Assembly (NCBI GenBank): GCA_944389095.1
Contig: CALXLC010000004.1
Location: 1 to 32,213 of the forward strand
Direction of reading: 5' to 3'
Source of the DNA: an uncultured Alphaproteobacteria bacterium
GTDB taxonomy: Bacteria; Pseudomonadota; Alphaproteobacteria; RF32; CAG-239
DNA length: 32,213 nucleotides
The notes under the pieces were generated by a model. The model was given only the letters and a program-made list of their open reading frames with translations. It was not told the origin of the DNA and searched no databases. The position numbers and the translations under genes are program-made. Shown here piece by piece: positions 23,093-31,111 of this stretch (the stretch's first letter is position 1; each line of letters opens with the position of its first letter).

Positions 23093-24931
23093 ATGGCAGA
23101 TAAATTAGAATTTCAGGCCGAAGTCAGCAAACTGCTGGATATTGTGGTCAATTCGCTGTATTCGGAAAAACAGATATTTTTGAGGGAGCTGATTTCCAAT
23201 GCTTCCGATGCCTGCGACAAGCTGAAGTATCTGGCGCTGACAACGCCGGATATCGCCAAGGCTTCGGGGGCGTTTAAAATTACCGTTACGCCGGATTCCA
23301 AGGCTAATACGCTGACGGTTTCGGATAACGGAATCGGCATGAACAGAGAAGATTTAATCAATCACCTGGGCACAATCGCAAAGTCGGGTACGGCGGAATT
23401 TGTCCGCAATGTCAAAGACAACGGTTCGGCGGTTGATTTAATCGGACAGTTCGGTGTTGGTTTTTATGCGGCGTTTATGGTGGCCGACAAGGTGGAAATC
23501 ATTACCCGCAAAGCCGGTGAAGATAAAGCCTGGAAATGGGTGTCCAACGGCGTCGACGGATTTGAAATTACGGAAGCCGAACGCGCCGTCAACGGTACGG
23601 ATATCAAACTGTTTTTGAAAGAAGATGCCAAAAATTATACCGATACGATTTATTTGCGCCATATTATCCGCACTTATTCTGATCATATTGATTATCCGAT
23701 TGTGCTGGAACTCGGCGAGGCAGGCGAAGAAACCGTCAATACCGCTTCGGCGTTGTGGATGCGGCATAAGTCCGAAATTACGGAAGATCAGTATAAGGAA
23801 TTTTATCATCATATTTCCAAAAACTTTGATGACCCGTGGCTGACCCTGCATTTTAAGGCGGAGGGGAATATTGAATATACGGGGCTGCTGTATATTCCGT
23901 CGGAGCCGCCGTATGATTTGTTTCAACCGGACCGCAAGACCGGGTTGAAGCTGTATGTCAACAAGGTCTTTATTTCTGACAAAGTTGAGGAGTTGATTCC
24001 CAATTATCTGCGGTTTGTCCGGGGTGTCATCGACTCTGCTGATTTGCCGCTGAACATTTCACGAGAGATGCTGCAGCACAGCGCTTTGATTGAAAAAATC
24101 AAACACGGAACGGTTTCGCGTCTGCTTAAAGAATTGAAAAAGCGCGCCGGAAATTATGACGATTACATGAAGTTCTGGCGGAGCTTCGGTATCGTTTTCA
24201 AGGAAGGTATTTATGAAGATTTTTCCAATCGGGAGGAGATTGCGGGGCTGTCTTATTTTGCTTCGACTGCCGATGACGAAAAGCTGACGACTTTGGATGC
24301 GTATATTTCTCGGGCGCAAGAGGGACAGAAGGCGATTTATTACATTACCGGCGATGATGTCCGGGTGTTGCGTAACAATCCGCAGCTGGAGGCTTTTAAG
24401 GAAAAAGGCATAGAAGTTTTGTTGCTGACGGATCCGATTGATGAGTTTTGGCCGCAGACATTGCCGAACTATAAGGGATTTGCCGTTAAGCATGTGGCTC
24501 AGGCGCAGGCGGACATGAGTTTTGAACGCAAGGAAGCCAAAGCCGACGAGGGCAGTCTCAAAAAGCTGACCGATATGATGAGCGCGCAGTTTAAGGATGA
24601 AGTCGGCAAGGTTACCACGACGGAAAAGTTAACCAAGTCTCCGGCAAGTCTGACCGTTGAAAACGGGCAGATGAGTATTCATCTGGAACGCCTGATGCGT
24701 ACGCATCAACAGCAAACGGCATTTGCCAGCACCAGAATTTTGGAGTTGAACCCTTATCATCCGCTGATTATCAAGCTGGCAGATATGACGGCCAATGAAG
24801 CGGATAAGCCGAAAATTGAGGAGATTTCAAGAATGCTTCTGGATCAGGCAAAAATTGCCGAGGGCGAAGCAGTGAGCGATCCGTCGTTTTTCAGCGAAAA
24901 GCTCAGCGAATATATTTTGAAAGCGATGTAA
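23093..24931 (+). CDS. htpG: Chaperone HtpG (bacterial Hsp90)
   Basis: A 612-aa cytoplasmic dimeric chaperone that remodels client proteins using ATP. The GHKL ATPase domain has the usual boxes: LRELISNASDACDKL (about 27-41) with the catalytic Glu, DNGIGMNREDL, and GQFGVGFYAAF. The middle domain with NISREMLQ and the C-terminal dimerisation domain follow, and the protein ends SEYILKAM. It lacks the eukaryotic MEEVD tail, as expected. AAGGAGG is ten bases before ATG 23093. Single-gene unit under an RpoH-like promoter. Confidence 0.97.
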   Translation: MADKLEFQAEVSKLLDIVVNSLYSEKQIFLRELISNASDACDKLKYLALTTPDIAKASGAFKITVTPDSKANTLTVSDNGIGMNREDLINHLGTIAKSGTAEFVRNVKDNGSAVDLIGQFGVGFYAAFMVADKVEIITRKAGEDKAWKWVSNGVDGFEITEAERAVNGTDIKLFLKEDAKNYTDTIYLRHIIRTYSDHIDYPIVLELGEAGEETVNTASALWMRHKSEITEDQYKEFYHHISKNFDDPWLTLHFKAEGNIEYTGLLYIPSEPPYDLFQPDRKTGLKLYVNKVFISDKVEELIPNYLRFVRGVIDSADLPLNISREMLQHSALIEKIKHGTVSRLLKELKKRAGNYDDYMKFWRSFGIVFKEGIYEDFSNREEIAGLSYFASTADDEKLTTLDAYISRAQEGQKAIYYITGDDVRVLRNNPQLEAFKEKGIEVLLLTDPIDEFWPQTLPNYKGFAVKHVAQAQADMSFERKEAKADEGSLKKLTDMMSAQFKDEVGKVTTTEKLTKSPASLTVENGQMSIHLERLMRTHQQQTAFASTRILELNPYHPLIIKLADMTANEADKPKIEEISRMLLDQAKIAEGEAVSDPSFFSEKLSEYILKAM

Positions 24932-24940
24932 ATCAATATT

Positions 24941-24970
24941 AACCCCGGAGGCGTCAATGCTTCCGGGGTT
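24941..24970 (+). terminator. Hairpin after htpG
   Basis: AACCCCGGAGGC (24941-24952) pairs with GCTTCCGGGGTT (24959-24970) with one G-U pair. There is no T run on either side, so termination may be Rho-assisted or the hairpin may only protect the 3' end. Confidence 0.5.
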
Positions 24971-25021
24971 AATGGTTAATAATGTATAGAATTCTTTGTC
25001 TGGTTTATTTAGAAGAGTTTG

Positions 25022-25660
25022 TTAATTACAAGTTCCTTTCCGACAAAGATCACTTGCAGTATCAATGATGCATTTATCATTTGTTCCGTTACCGTTGCCG
25101 ATGTAGATATCGGAGTAGTCGCTGCTAAAAACGGAGCTGCCATTGATGACGATTGAGCTATTGTCATACATGGAAATAGACATTCCTATGAAGTGCTCTA
25201 AAGAGGAGTCCTCTCGGCAAAATATTGGGTATGAAAATGTCAGTAATGTTCCGCTGAGTGAAATATGGTAATTGTTATAGCTTGACGGAAGATAGGTCCA
25301 TTCTTTACCTCCAATCAGAAGATAGCTGTTTGTGGCATTTAAATCAAAGGGTAAAGCAGTATAAAGCCCTGCATACATTGTTAATCTTCCAACATTAATT
25401 ATGTTGAGTTCAGTCGGATTATCCCAATTGGATTCATCTCGATTAGAATCTTTTACGGATAACTGTTTTTGAATTGCTACCAGCTCACATTCTTCAAGCG
25501 TTAGATGTGAAAAGTAACGCATTTCCACAGCTCCTAATATTACATTGGATGTCGTTCTGATTGTGAAATACGTTTCATCCGGGATTGTAACATTTCCTAG
25601 TGTTATTCTGGACATACCATATAGTCGTAGTTCTGTACCGACATCAGATAATGAAACATT
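25022..25660 (-). pseudogene. 5'-truncated remnant of a surface or pilin-like protein
   Basis: The frame from ATG 25615 gives 197 aa, but it stays open upstream for 15 more codons of similar character with no start codon, until a TAG. No Shine-Dalgarno precedes ATG 25615. The protein is rich in Asn, Ser, Thr and short beta-like runs, has no signal peptide, and ends in a Cys-containing segment (CIIDTASDLCRKGTC). This looks like the C-terminal part of a larger extracellular beta-rich protein that has lost its 5' end. AT content is higher than in neighbouring genes, which suggests transfer or relaxed constraint. It could also be an intact small protein of unknown function; I favour a remnant. 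Confidence 0.5.
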
Positions 25661-25929
25661 CTATGATTAAATTGCCTGGACGAAAGTGGCGAGCCGCCAC
25701 GGGCCCGGACGCCGGGAGCGATTACCTAAGCGGCGATGGAGGGAATGTTACTTTTCTGCGGGTGTGGCTGTGTTGGGGAAATGTCCGGCTGCTTCAATAA
25801 TCTTTAAGAGGGTTTGTGGCGTTTTTTGTGTTTGTCTTTTCTCTGTGTCTGATGACCGGAATGGCTGTAAAGTTAATTAATTTTTATGATTTTAGATTTA
25901 TAAAAGGAAAAAACAGTGAGGGTGAGCAG
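25661..25929. other. Unassigned stretch with GC-rich hairpins, between the remnant and the prepilin peptidase
   Basis: About 270 bases without a gene I can support. At 25686-25716 two hairpins follow each other: GTGGC/GCCAC (25686-25690 with 25696-25700) and CCCGG/CCGGG (25704-25708 with 25712-25716). The GC-rich block runs to about 25740 and stands out from the AT-rich sequence on both sides. Short open frames on both strands exist but none has a start context I trust. I compared it by eye with common riboswitches, RNase P, tmRNA and SRP RNA and saw no match. Confidence 0.4.
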
Positions 25930-26610
25930 ATGATTTATGCTGTATGCGGTTTTTTATGCGGTTTTTTGATTCCTTCCGTCGCCAGAAAATTTGCCAAGTT
26001 CATGCCGGCGGCGTTCGGGTATGCCGTTTATCGGATTTTTGCGGTCTCGGCCCGGGTCAGTTGGGAGAGAAGACGGCAGTCGACGCTTTATCTTAATTTG
26101 TTGAAGAAGTTTTTGCTGCGTTCAGTGATGTACGGGCTGCTTTGCGGCGGATTATTTTATGCCGCGCCGCTTTGTTGGGGCGGATTGAGCGGAAATGCGG
26201 CATTATTTTATATATGGGTTTTGCTGTTGTTGGCAGAGATAGACCGCAGAATGCTGCTGTTGCCGGATTTGCTGACGGTTCCGTTGCTGATTGCCGGTTT
26301 TGTCGTGTCTGCCTGGGGTATCGGCTTTGTTGCCGCGGCGGACAGCTCTTTGGGAGCAGCGGCGGGATATTTGATGCCGGCAGCCGTCAGCTTGTTGTTT
26401 GTGTGGAAGAACAAAGATGCTTTCGGCGGCGGGGACATTAAACTGCTGGCGGCAGTCGGTGCATGGCTCGGCGTTGAGGCTCTGTTGTATGTTATTATTG
26501 CCGCGTCATTTTTGTTTGCCGTTCCGGCTCTGTTGACCAGACGGACTTACGGCGCTTTCGGACCTTCGGCTGCGGCTGCCGGAATAATTATTGCATTCCT
26601 GTTTTTTTGA
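25930..26610 (+). CDS. Prepilin peptidase (A24 family), zinc-motif-less
   Basis: A 226-aa inner-membrane aspartic protease that trims type IV prepilin or pseudopilin leaders. The catalytic aspartates are Asp105 in LLAEIDRRMLLLPD and Asp169 in FGGGDIKLLAAVGAWLG, both in the expected membrane setting. The N-terminus (MIYAVCGFLCGFLIPSVARKF) resembles the usual first helix. The four-cysteine zinc segment between helix 1 and 2 of PilD enzymes is missing, so the N-methylation activity may be absent. The frame is open upstream to a GTG at 25816, but ATG 25930, after GAGGGTGAG, fits the family better. No pilus genes lie nearby, apart from the possible remnant on the other strand. Confidence 0.82.
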   Translation: MIYAVCGFLCGFLIPSVARKFAKFMPAAFGYAVYRIFAVSARVSWERRRQSTLYLNLLKKFLLRSVMYGLLCGGLFYAAPLCWGGLSGNAALFYIWVLLLLAEIDRRMLLLPDLLTVPLLIAGFVVSAWGIGFVAAADSSLGAAAGYLMPAAVSLLFVWKNKDAFGGGDIKLLAAVGAWLGVEALLYVIIAASFLFAVPALLTRRTYGAFGPSAAAAGIIIAFLFF

Positions 26611-26650
26611 GCTAAAATAAAGTTCAGTTTTTTATGGTGAGGAAAAAACA

Positions 26651-27415
26651 ATGGCTGTACGCAAAACAATCAAAAAAGATTCCGCTGCGGGCAAAAGCGC
26701 TAAATCCGGGCGGATTATCAAAAAGGTATTTAAAAAAGAAGATAAACGCAAACTGAACAAACTGGTGACGGGTTTCAGTTTTGACTTGTTTATCATGACG
26801 GTGATTCTGGCTGATGCGGTCGTTTTGGGGTTGATGACGTCCGATGTGATGGAACTGTATTTTGACCGCGGCCTGTTTTTGCTTGACCGCTTGTTTATGG
26901 GCATTTTTATTGTGGAGATGTTTCTTAAGATTTATGCCCAGGGCAGGGATTTTTTCAAATCCGGGTGGAATGTTTTTGATTTGACAGTGGTGGCGGTTTC
27001 GGCCGTTCCGGCAGCCAGCGCGCTGATTATTCTGCGGACGTTTCGTTTGTTCAGGCTGCTTAAGTATATTCATCATTTTTCTAAGATGAATAATATGGTG
27101 CAGGTTTTGATTGAGCTGCTGCCGACATTTGTTTCTTTTATGGCAATATTTGCGGTTTTCTTTTATGTCTTCGCAATTATAGCCGTCAGCCTTTACGGGG
27201 ATATTTTTGCAAGTTTTTCAACATTGGGACAGTCGATGTTTACGTTGTTGCAGGTCTTTACCCTTGACGGCTGGGCGTCGACGATTGCGCGGCCGGTTAT
27301 GCTGGTCTTTCCGCATGCCTGGATATTTTTTGTCAGCGTGGTTGTCATTTCTTTTATGATTGTGGTCAGTTTTATTACGGCTGCAGTTCGACAAATATGC
27401 GCTTCTTCCAAATAA
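26651..27415 (+). CDS. Voltage-gated cation channel of the bacterial Nav (NaChBac) family
   Basis: A 254-aa, single-domain six-helix channel expected to form tetramers in the inner membrane. The first 38 residues are strongly basic. Helices S1-S3 lie at about 44-118. S4 at 126-140 has the voltage-sensing spacing Arg129-x2-Arg132-x2-Arg135-x2-Lys138. S5 (about 160-182), pore and filter (TLDGWAS, residues 204-210) and S6 (about 222-246) follow. NaChBac has TLESWAS at the filter; Asp206 and Gly207 replace Glu and Ser. Its start is 40 bases after the prepilin peptidase stop. No long cytoplasmic coiled-coil tail follows S6, unlike NaChBac. Confidence 0.9.
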   Translation: MAVRKTIKKDSAAGKSAKSGRIIKKVFKKEDKRKLNKLVTGFSFDLFIMTVILADAVVLGLMTSDVMELYFDRGLFLLDRLFMGIFIVEMFLKIYAQGRDFFKSGWNVFDLTVVAVSAVPAASALIILRTFRLFRLLKYIHHFSKMNNMVQVLIELLPTFVSFMAIFAVFFYVFAIIAVSLYGDIFASFSTLGQSMFTLLQVFTLDGWASTIARPVMLVFPHAWIFFVSVVVISFMIVVSFITAAVRQICASSK

Positions 27416-27458
27416 AAAAAGCCCCCGCGGATTTTTTTTGAAATCCCGGGGGTTTTTT
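27414..27458. terminator. Bidirectional terminator (channel / 27469 gene)
   Basis: An A run, then GCCCCCGCGGAT (27421-27432) pairing imperfectly with ATCCCGGGGG (27443-27452), then six T. The mirrored A run on the left lets it serve the leftward gene too. Confidence 0.8.
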
Positions 27459-27468
27459 GAGCTTGAAT

Positions 27469-27990
27469 CTAAATCCTGACGTTGCTTTGTTCCAGATATG
27501 TCAGCAATTCCGCCACGTTTTCCGTATCGCTGAAAAAGGAATCATAGACGACGAAGGTTGACAACAACCGGCGGAAGGTGAGCGCGTTTTTTTGGTCGAT
27601 AGACCAGGGCTTCAGCGATTTCCACAGCAAAAATTCTTTGTTGTGCAAATCGTTGCTGATACAATCAAGACGCAGATGGTCAACTTGTTGTTCCAGCGCA
27701 ACGTAAAATTCCGAAAGAGGTACGTTTTGCAGGCTGGCCAAACTGTATTGACCGAGCTGTTTGCGGGCAATCCGTTCAAAATCCTCCACGGGAAGACAGC
27801 GGCGGTCTCCAAAGAAAAATTCATGCTGGGTGTCTTTGTCATGAAGCATTTGTTCCAGCTTTTGCAGGTCTTCTTTTTCTCTCAGCCGGCTCAAAATTCC
27901 GAGCAGGTCTTCAATGATGCTTTGGTTAAACACAATCGGCGCAATCAGGTTGAAAGCTCTTTTTTTCAATTTTAATTTAGTCTGTTCCAT
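27469..27990 (-). CDS. Hypothetical helical protein divergent from groESL
   Basis: I do not recognise this 173-aa protein. It has no signal peptide or membrane segment; most of it should be alpha-helical, with a charged region (SRLREKEDLQKLEQMLHDKD, about 34-53) that could form a short coiled coil. It shares the 188-base spacer with groES, in the opposite direction, so its promoter and the groESL promoter lie close together. No Shine-Dalgarno precedes ATG 27990. It ends at a two-way terminator. Its function cannot be named from sequence. Confidence 0.68.
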   Translation of the reverse strand: MEQTKLKLKKRAFNLIAPIVFNQSIIEDLLGILSRLREKEDLQKLEQMLHDKDTQHEFFFGDRRCLPVEDFERIARKQLGQYSLASLQNVPLSEFYVALEQQVDHLRLDCISNDLHNKEFLLWKSLKPWSIDQKNALTFRRLLSTFVVYDSFFSDTENVAELLTYLEQSNVRI

Positions 27991-28104
27991 AATTTATTTG
28001 ATTATTTGTAAGTAATATTTTTGCAATGCGATAAAGATTATGCAAAAAAATATCGTTGTCAAAAACTTTTTGCCGAAGAATGCAAAAAAAATATGCTTTG
28101 ACAG

Positions 28105-28134
28105 CTTGACTTTGGCTTTTCGGGTAACTAACTA
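28105..28134 (+). promoter_or_regulatory. Putative promoter of groES-groEL
   Basis: CTTGAC (28105-28110), 17 bases, CTAACT (28128-28133) recalls alphaproteobacterial heat-shock promoters of the CTTGAC...CTATAT type. Shifted by one base the same place reads TTGACT-17-TAACTA, a sigma-70 pattern, so both forms might use it. No CIRCE repeat is present. Confidence 0.45.
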
Positions 28135-28178
28135 AGCGAATAGATAATATTGCTATAACTTTAGGGAGTAATAAAACA

Positions 28179-28469
28179 ATGAAAATTAGACCATTGCATG
28201 ACCGGGTTCTGATTAAAAGACTCGAAGAAAATACAAAAACTGCCGGCGGAATCATTATTCCCGATACGGCCAAAGAAAAGCCCAGTGAAGGCTTGGTTGA
28301 GGCTGTCGGCGACGGTTTTCGCGCGGAAGACGGCAAAATTATTCCGATGACGGTTAAAGTCGGCGACAAGGTTTTGTTTGGCAAATGGTCCGGCTCGGAA
28401 GTCAAGTTGAACGGCGAAGAACGGCTGATTATTAAAGAATCGGAAATTCTGGGCGTTGTGGAAGATTAA
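28179..28469 (+). CDS. groES: Co-chaperonin GroES
   Basis: The 96-aa subunit of the seven-membered lid of the chaperonin cage. [14 protein letters not shown] at the start, the mobile-loop region [16 protein letters not shown] (about 21-36, which docks on GroEL) and KYSGSEVK-like [13 protein letters not shown] are all present. Length is normal. AGGGAG lies before ATG 28179. It is 23 bases before groEL in the classic operon. Confidence 0.98.
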   Translation: MKIRPLHDRVLIKRLEENTKTAGGIIIPDTAKEKPSEGLVEAVGDGFRAEDGKIIPMTVKVGDKVLFGKWSGSEVKLNGEERLIIKESEILGVVED

Positions 28470-28489
28470 TTAACGAAAGAAGGAAGTAA

Positions 28490-30136
<1,647 letters not shown>

Positions 30137-30153
30137 ATTTTCCACATGATTTG

Positions 30154-30189
30154 AAAGGGGAGAGAGACGAAAGTTTCTCTTCCCTTTTT
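30154..30189 (+). terminator. Rho-independent terminator of groESL
   Basis: A 15-bp stem (30154-30168 with 30173-30187, two G-U pairs) is capped by a GAAA tetraloop closed by C-G, and ends in a T run. It is one of the most stable-looking hairpins in the window. Confidence 0.9.
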
Positions 30190-30206
30190 ATATGTTATAT
30201 CTATTG

Positions 30207-30235
30207 TTGGCATTTTGCTTTTTTGGCGTTATATA
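30207..30235 (+). promoter_or_regulatory. Promoter of the TM2 gene
   Basis: TTGGCA (30207-30212), 17 bases, TATATA (30230-30235). The start codon follows 20 bases later after AGGAG at 30244-30248. Confidence 0.6.
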
Positions 30236-30255
30236 TATATTTCAGGAGCGCAAAT

Positions 30256-30732
30256 ATGGCATATATTAATCCCGATAAATTGAAAGAGCTTAAAGACAAA
30301 GGTATCCTTTCGGAAGAAGATTTTTTAGAACACAAGAAGAATCTGGCTTTCAGGATATTGCATAATCATAAAGAGGCCTCGGCGCGCAGCGGTGTTTTGT
30401 ATATACTGCTGGCTTTTTTTCTCGGAACGCTGGGACTGCATAATTTTTATGCCGGGTATTTCTGGCGCGGGTTGTTTCAGTTGTTGTTGACGTTGTTTTC
30501 CTGGGCATTTATGTTTATTCCTTTGTTGTTTGTGGCGTTCTGGGTGTTTTTGGAATTGTTGTTTGTGAATAAATCTGCCAACGGCAAGGCGTTTCGCGGA
30601 AACGGCAAGTTGATTCTTTTGTTGCGTTTTATAGCGGTTTTATGGCTTGGAATAGCTTTTTCTTACAGCAAAATGTTTTATGAAATTGATTATGAAGGGG
30701 AGGGTGATGTTGAAGAAGCCGAGATGCTTTAG
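30256..30732 (+). CDS. SHOCT/TM2 domain membrane protein
   Basis: A 158-aa protein from ATG 30256, chosen because AGGAG sits seven bases upstream; the frame is open back into groEL, but that part is not coding. Residues 7-33 (LKELKDKGILSEEDFLEHKK) resemble a SHOCT motif, which is short, amphipathic and often involved in oligomerisation. A TM2 domain follows (about 46-104) with the typical FFLGTLGLHNFYAGYFWRG turn linking two helices, and a third hydrophobic segment at 119-138. The acidic tail ends EEAEML. TM2 proteins are widespread inner-membrane proteins of unclear role. Confidence 0.85.
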   Translation: MAYINPDKLKELKDKGILSEEDFLEHKKNLAFRILHNHKEASARSGVLYILLAFFLGTLGLHNFYAGYFWRGLFQLLLTLFSWAFMFIPLLFVAFWVFLELLFVNKSANGKAFRGNGKLILLLRFIAVLWLGIAFSYSKMFYEIDYEGEGDVEEAEML

Positions 30733-30760
30733 GAAAATTTGATTTTTTCAAAAAAAGTGC

Positions 30761-30788
30761 TTGCAATTTTTTTTGAGTATGGTATTAA
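30761..30788 (+). promoter_or_regulatory. Promoter of tRNA-Gly
   Basis: TTGCAA (30761-30766), 16 bases, TATTAA (30783-30788), 20 bases before the tRNA 5' end. Confidence 0.55.
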
Positions 30789-30807
30789 ATATTTCGTTTT
30801 GAACGAT

Positions 30808-30882
30808 GCGGGTATAGCTCAGGGGTAGAGCGCAACCTTGCCAAGGTTGATGTCGTGGGTTCGAATCCCATTGCCCGCTCCA
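30808..30882 (+). tRNA. tRNA-Gly (anticodon GCC)
   Basis: A full 75-base cloverleaf with encoded CCA. The acceptor GCGGGTA (30808-30814) pairs with TGCCCGC (30872-30878); discriminator T30879 is followed by CCA. D stem GCTC/GAGC (30817-30820, 30828-30831), anticodon stem CAACC/GGTTG (30833-30837, 30845-30849) with loop TTGCCAA and anticodon GCC at 30840-30842, and a T arm GTGGGTTCGAATCCCAT. It decodes GGC and GGU. Confidence 0.97.
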
Positions 30883-30922
30883 ATTTTTTAAGTAAAAACA
30901 ATAACTTATAAGAAAAGTTTTT

Positions 30923-30951
30923 AGAGAGGAATTTACGTCCTCTCTTTTTTG
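30923..30951 (+). terminator. Rho-independent terminator after tRNA-Gly
   Basis: AGAGAGGA (30923-30930) pairs with TCCTCTCT (30938-30945), followed by six T. It is about 40 bases past the tRNA. I see nothing else in 30952-31050. Confidence 0.88.
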
Positions 30952-31050
30952 TTTTGTTGTGAAAAGAGGAAAATATTATTTTTGATATGTTATGTTTCTT
31001 TCATTTTAGACTGTTTGGGGCGGGTGAAATAAGAGTTTTATAGAAACAGG

Positions 31051-31078
31051 TTGATTCTTCTTAAACTTTTTGTATAAT
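31051..31078 (+). promoter_or_regulatory. Promoter of the 31112 lipoprotein gene
   Basis: TTGATT (31051-31056), 16 bases, a perfect TATAAT (31073-31078). AAGGAGGA (about 31100-31107) then precedes ATG 31112. Confidence 0.65.
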
Positions 31079-31111
31079 GCATGCAATTAAATGTTTTTTA
31101 AGGAGGAAGAT

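Noticed and set aside
25681..25800. Known riboswitch, tmRNA, RNase P or SRP RNA
   Set aside because: None of the conserved cores I know (for example TPP, cobalamin, c-di-GMP, SRP tetraloop region) can be seen; left as unassigned.
25600..25880. Small open frames on both strands around the GC-rich block, including a minus-strand tail ending near 25759
   Set aside because: No start contexts, no recognisable protein, and they overlap each other and the hairpins.
25816..25929. 38 extra N-terminal residues for the prepilin peptidase (GTG start)
   Set aside because: It would add a helix before the helix that matches the family N-terminus; ATG 25930 has a better ribosome site. Not fully excluded.
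28000..28178. CIRCE element upstream of groES
   Set aside because: The TTAGCACTC-N9-GAGTGCTAA repeat is not present; control seems to be by promoter type.
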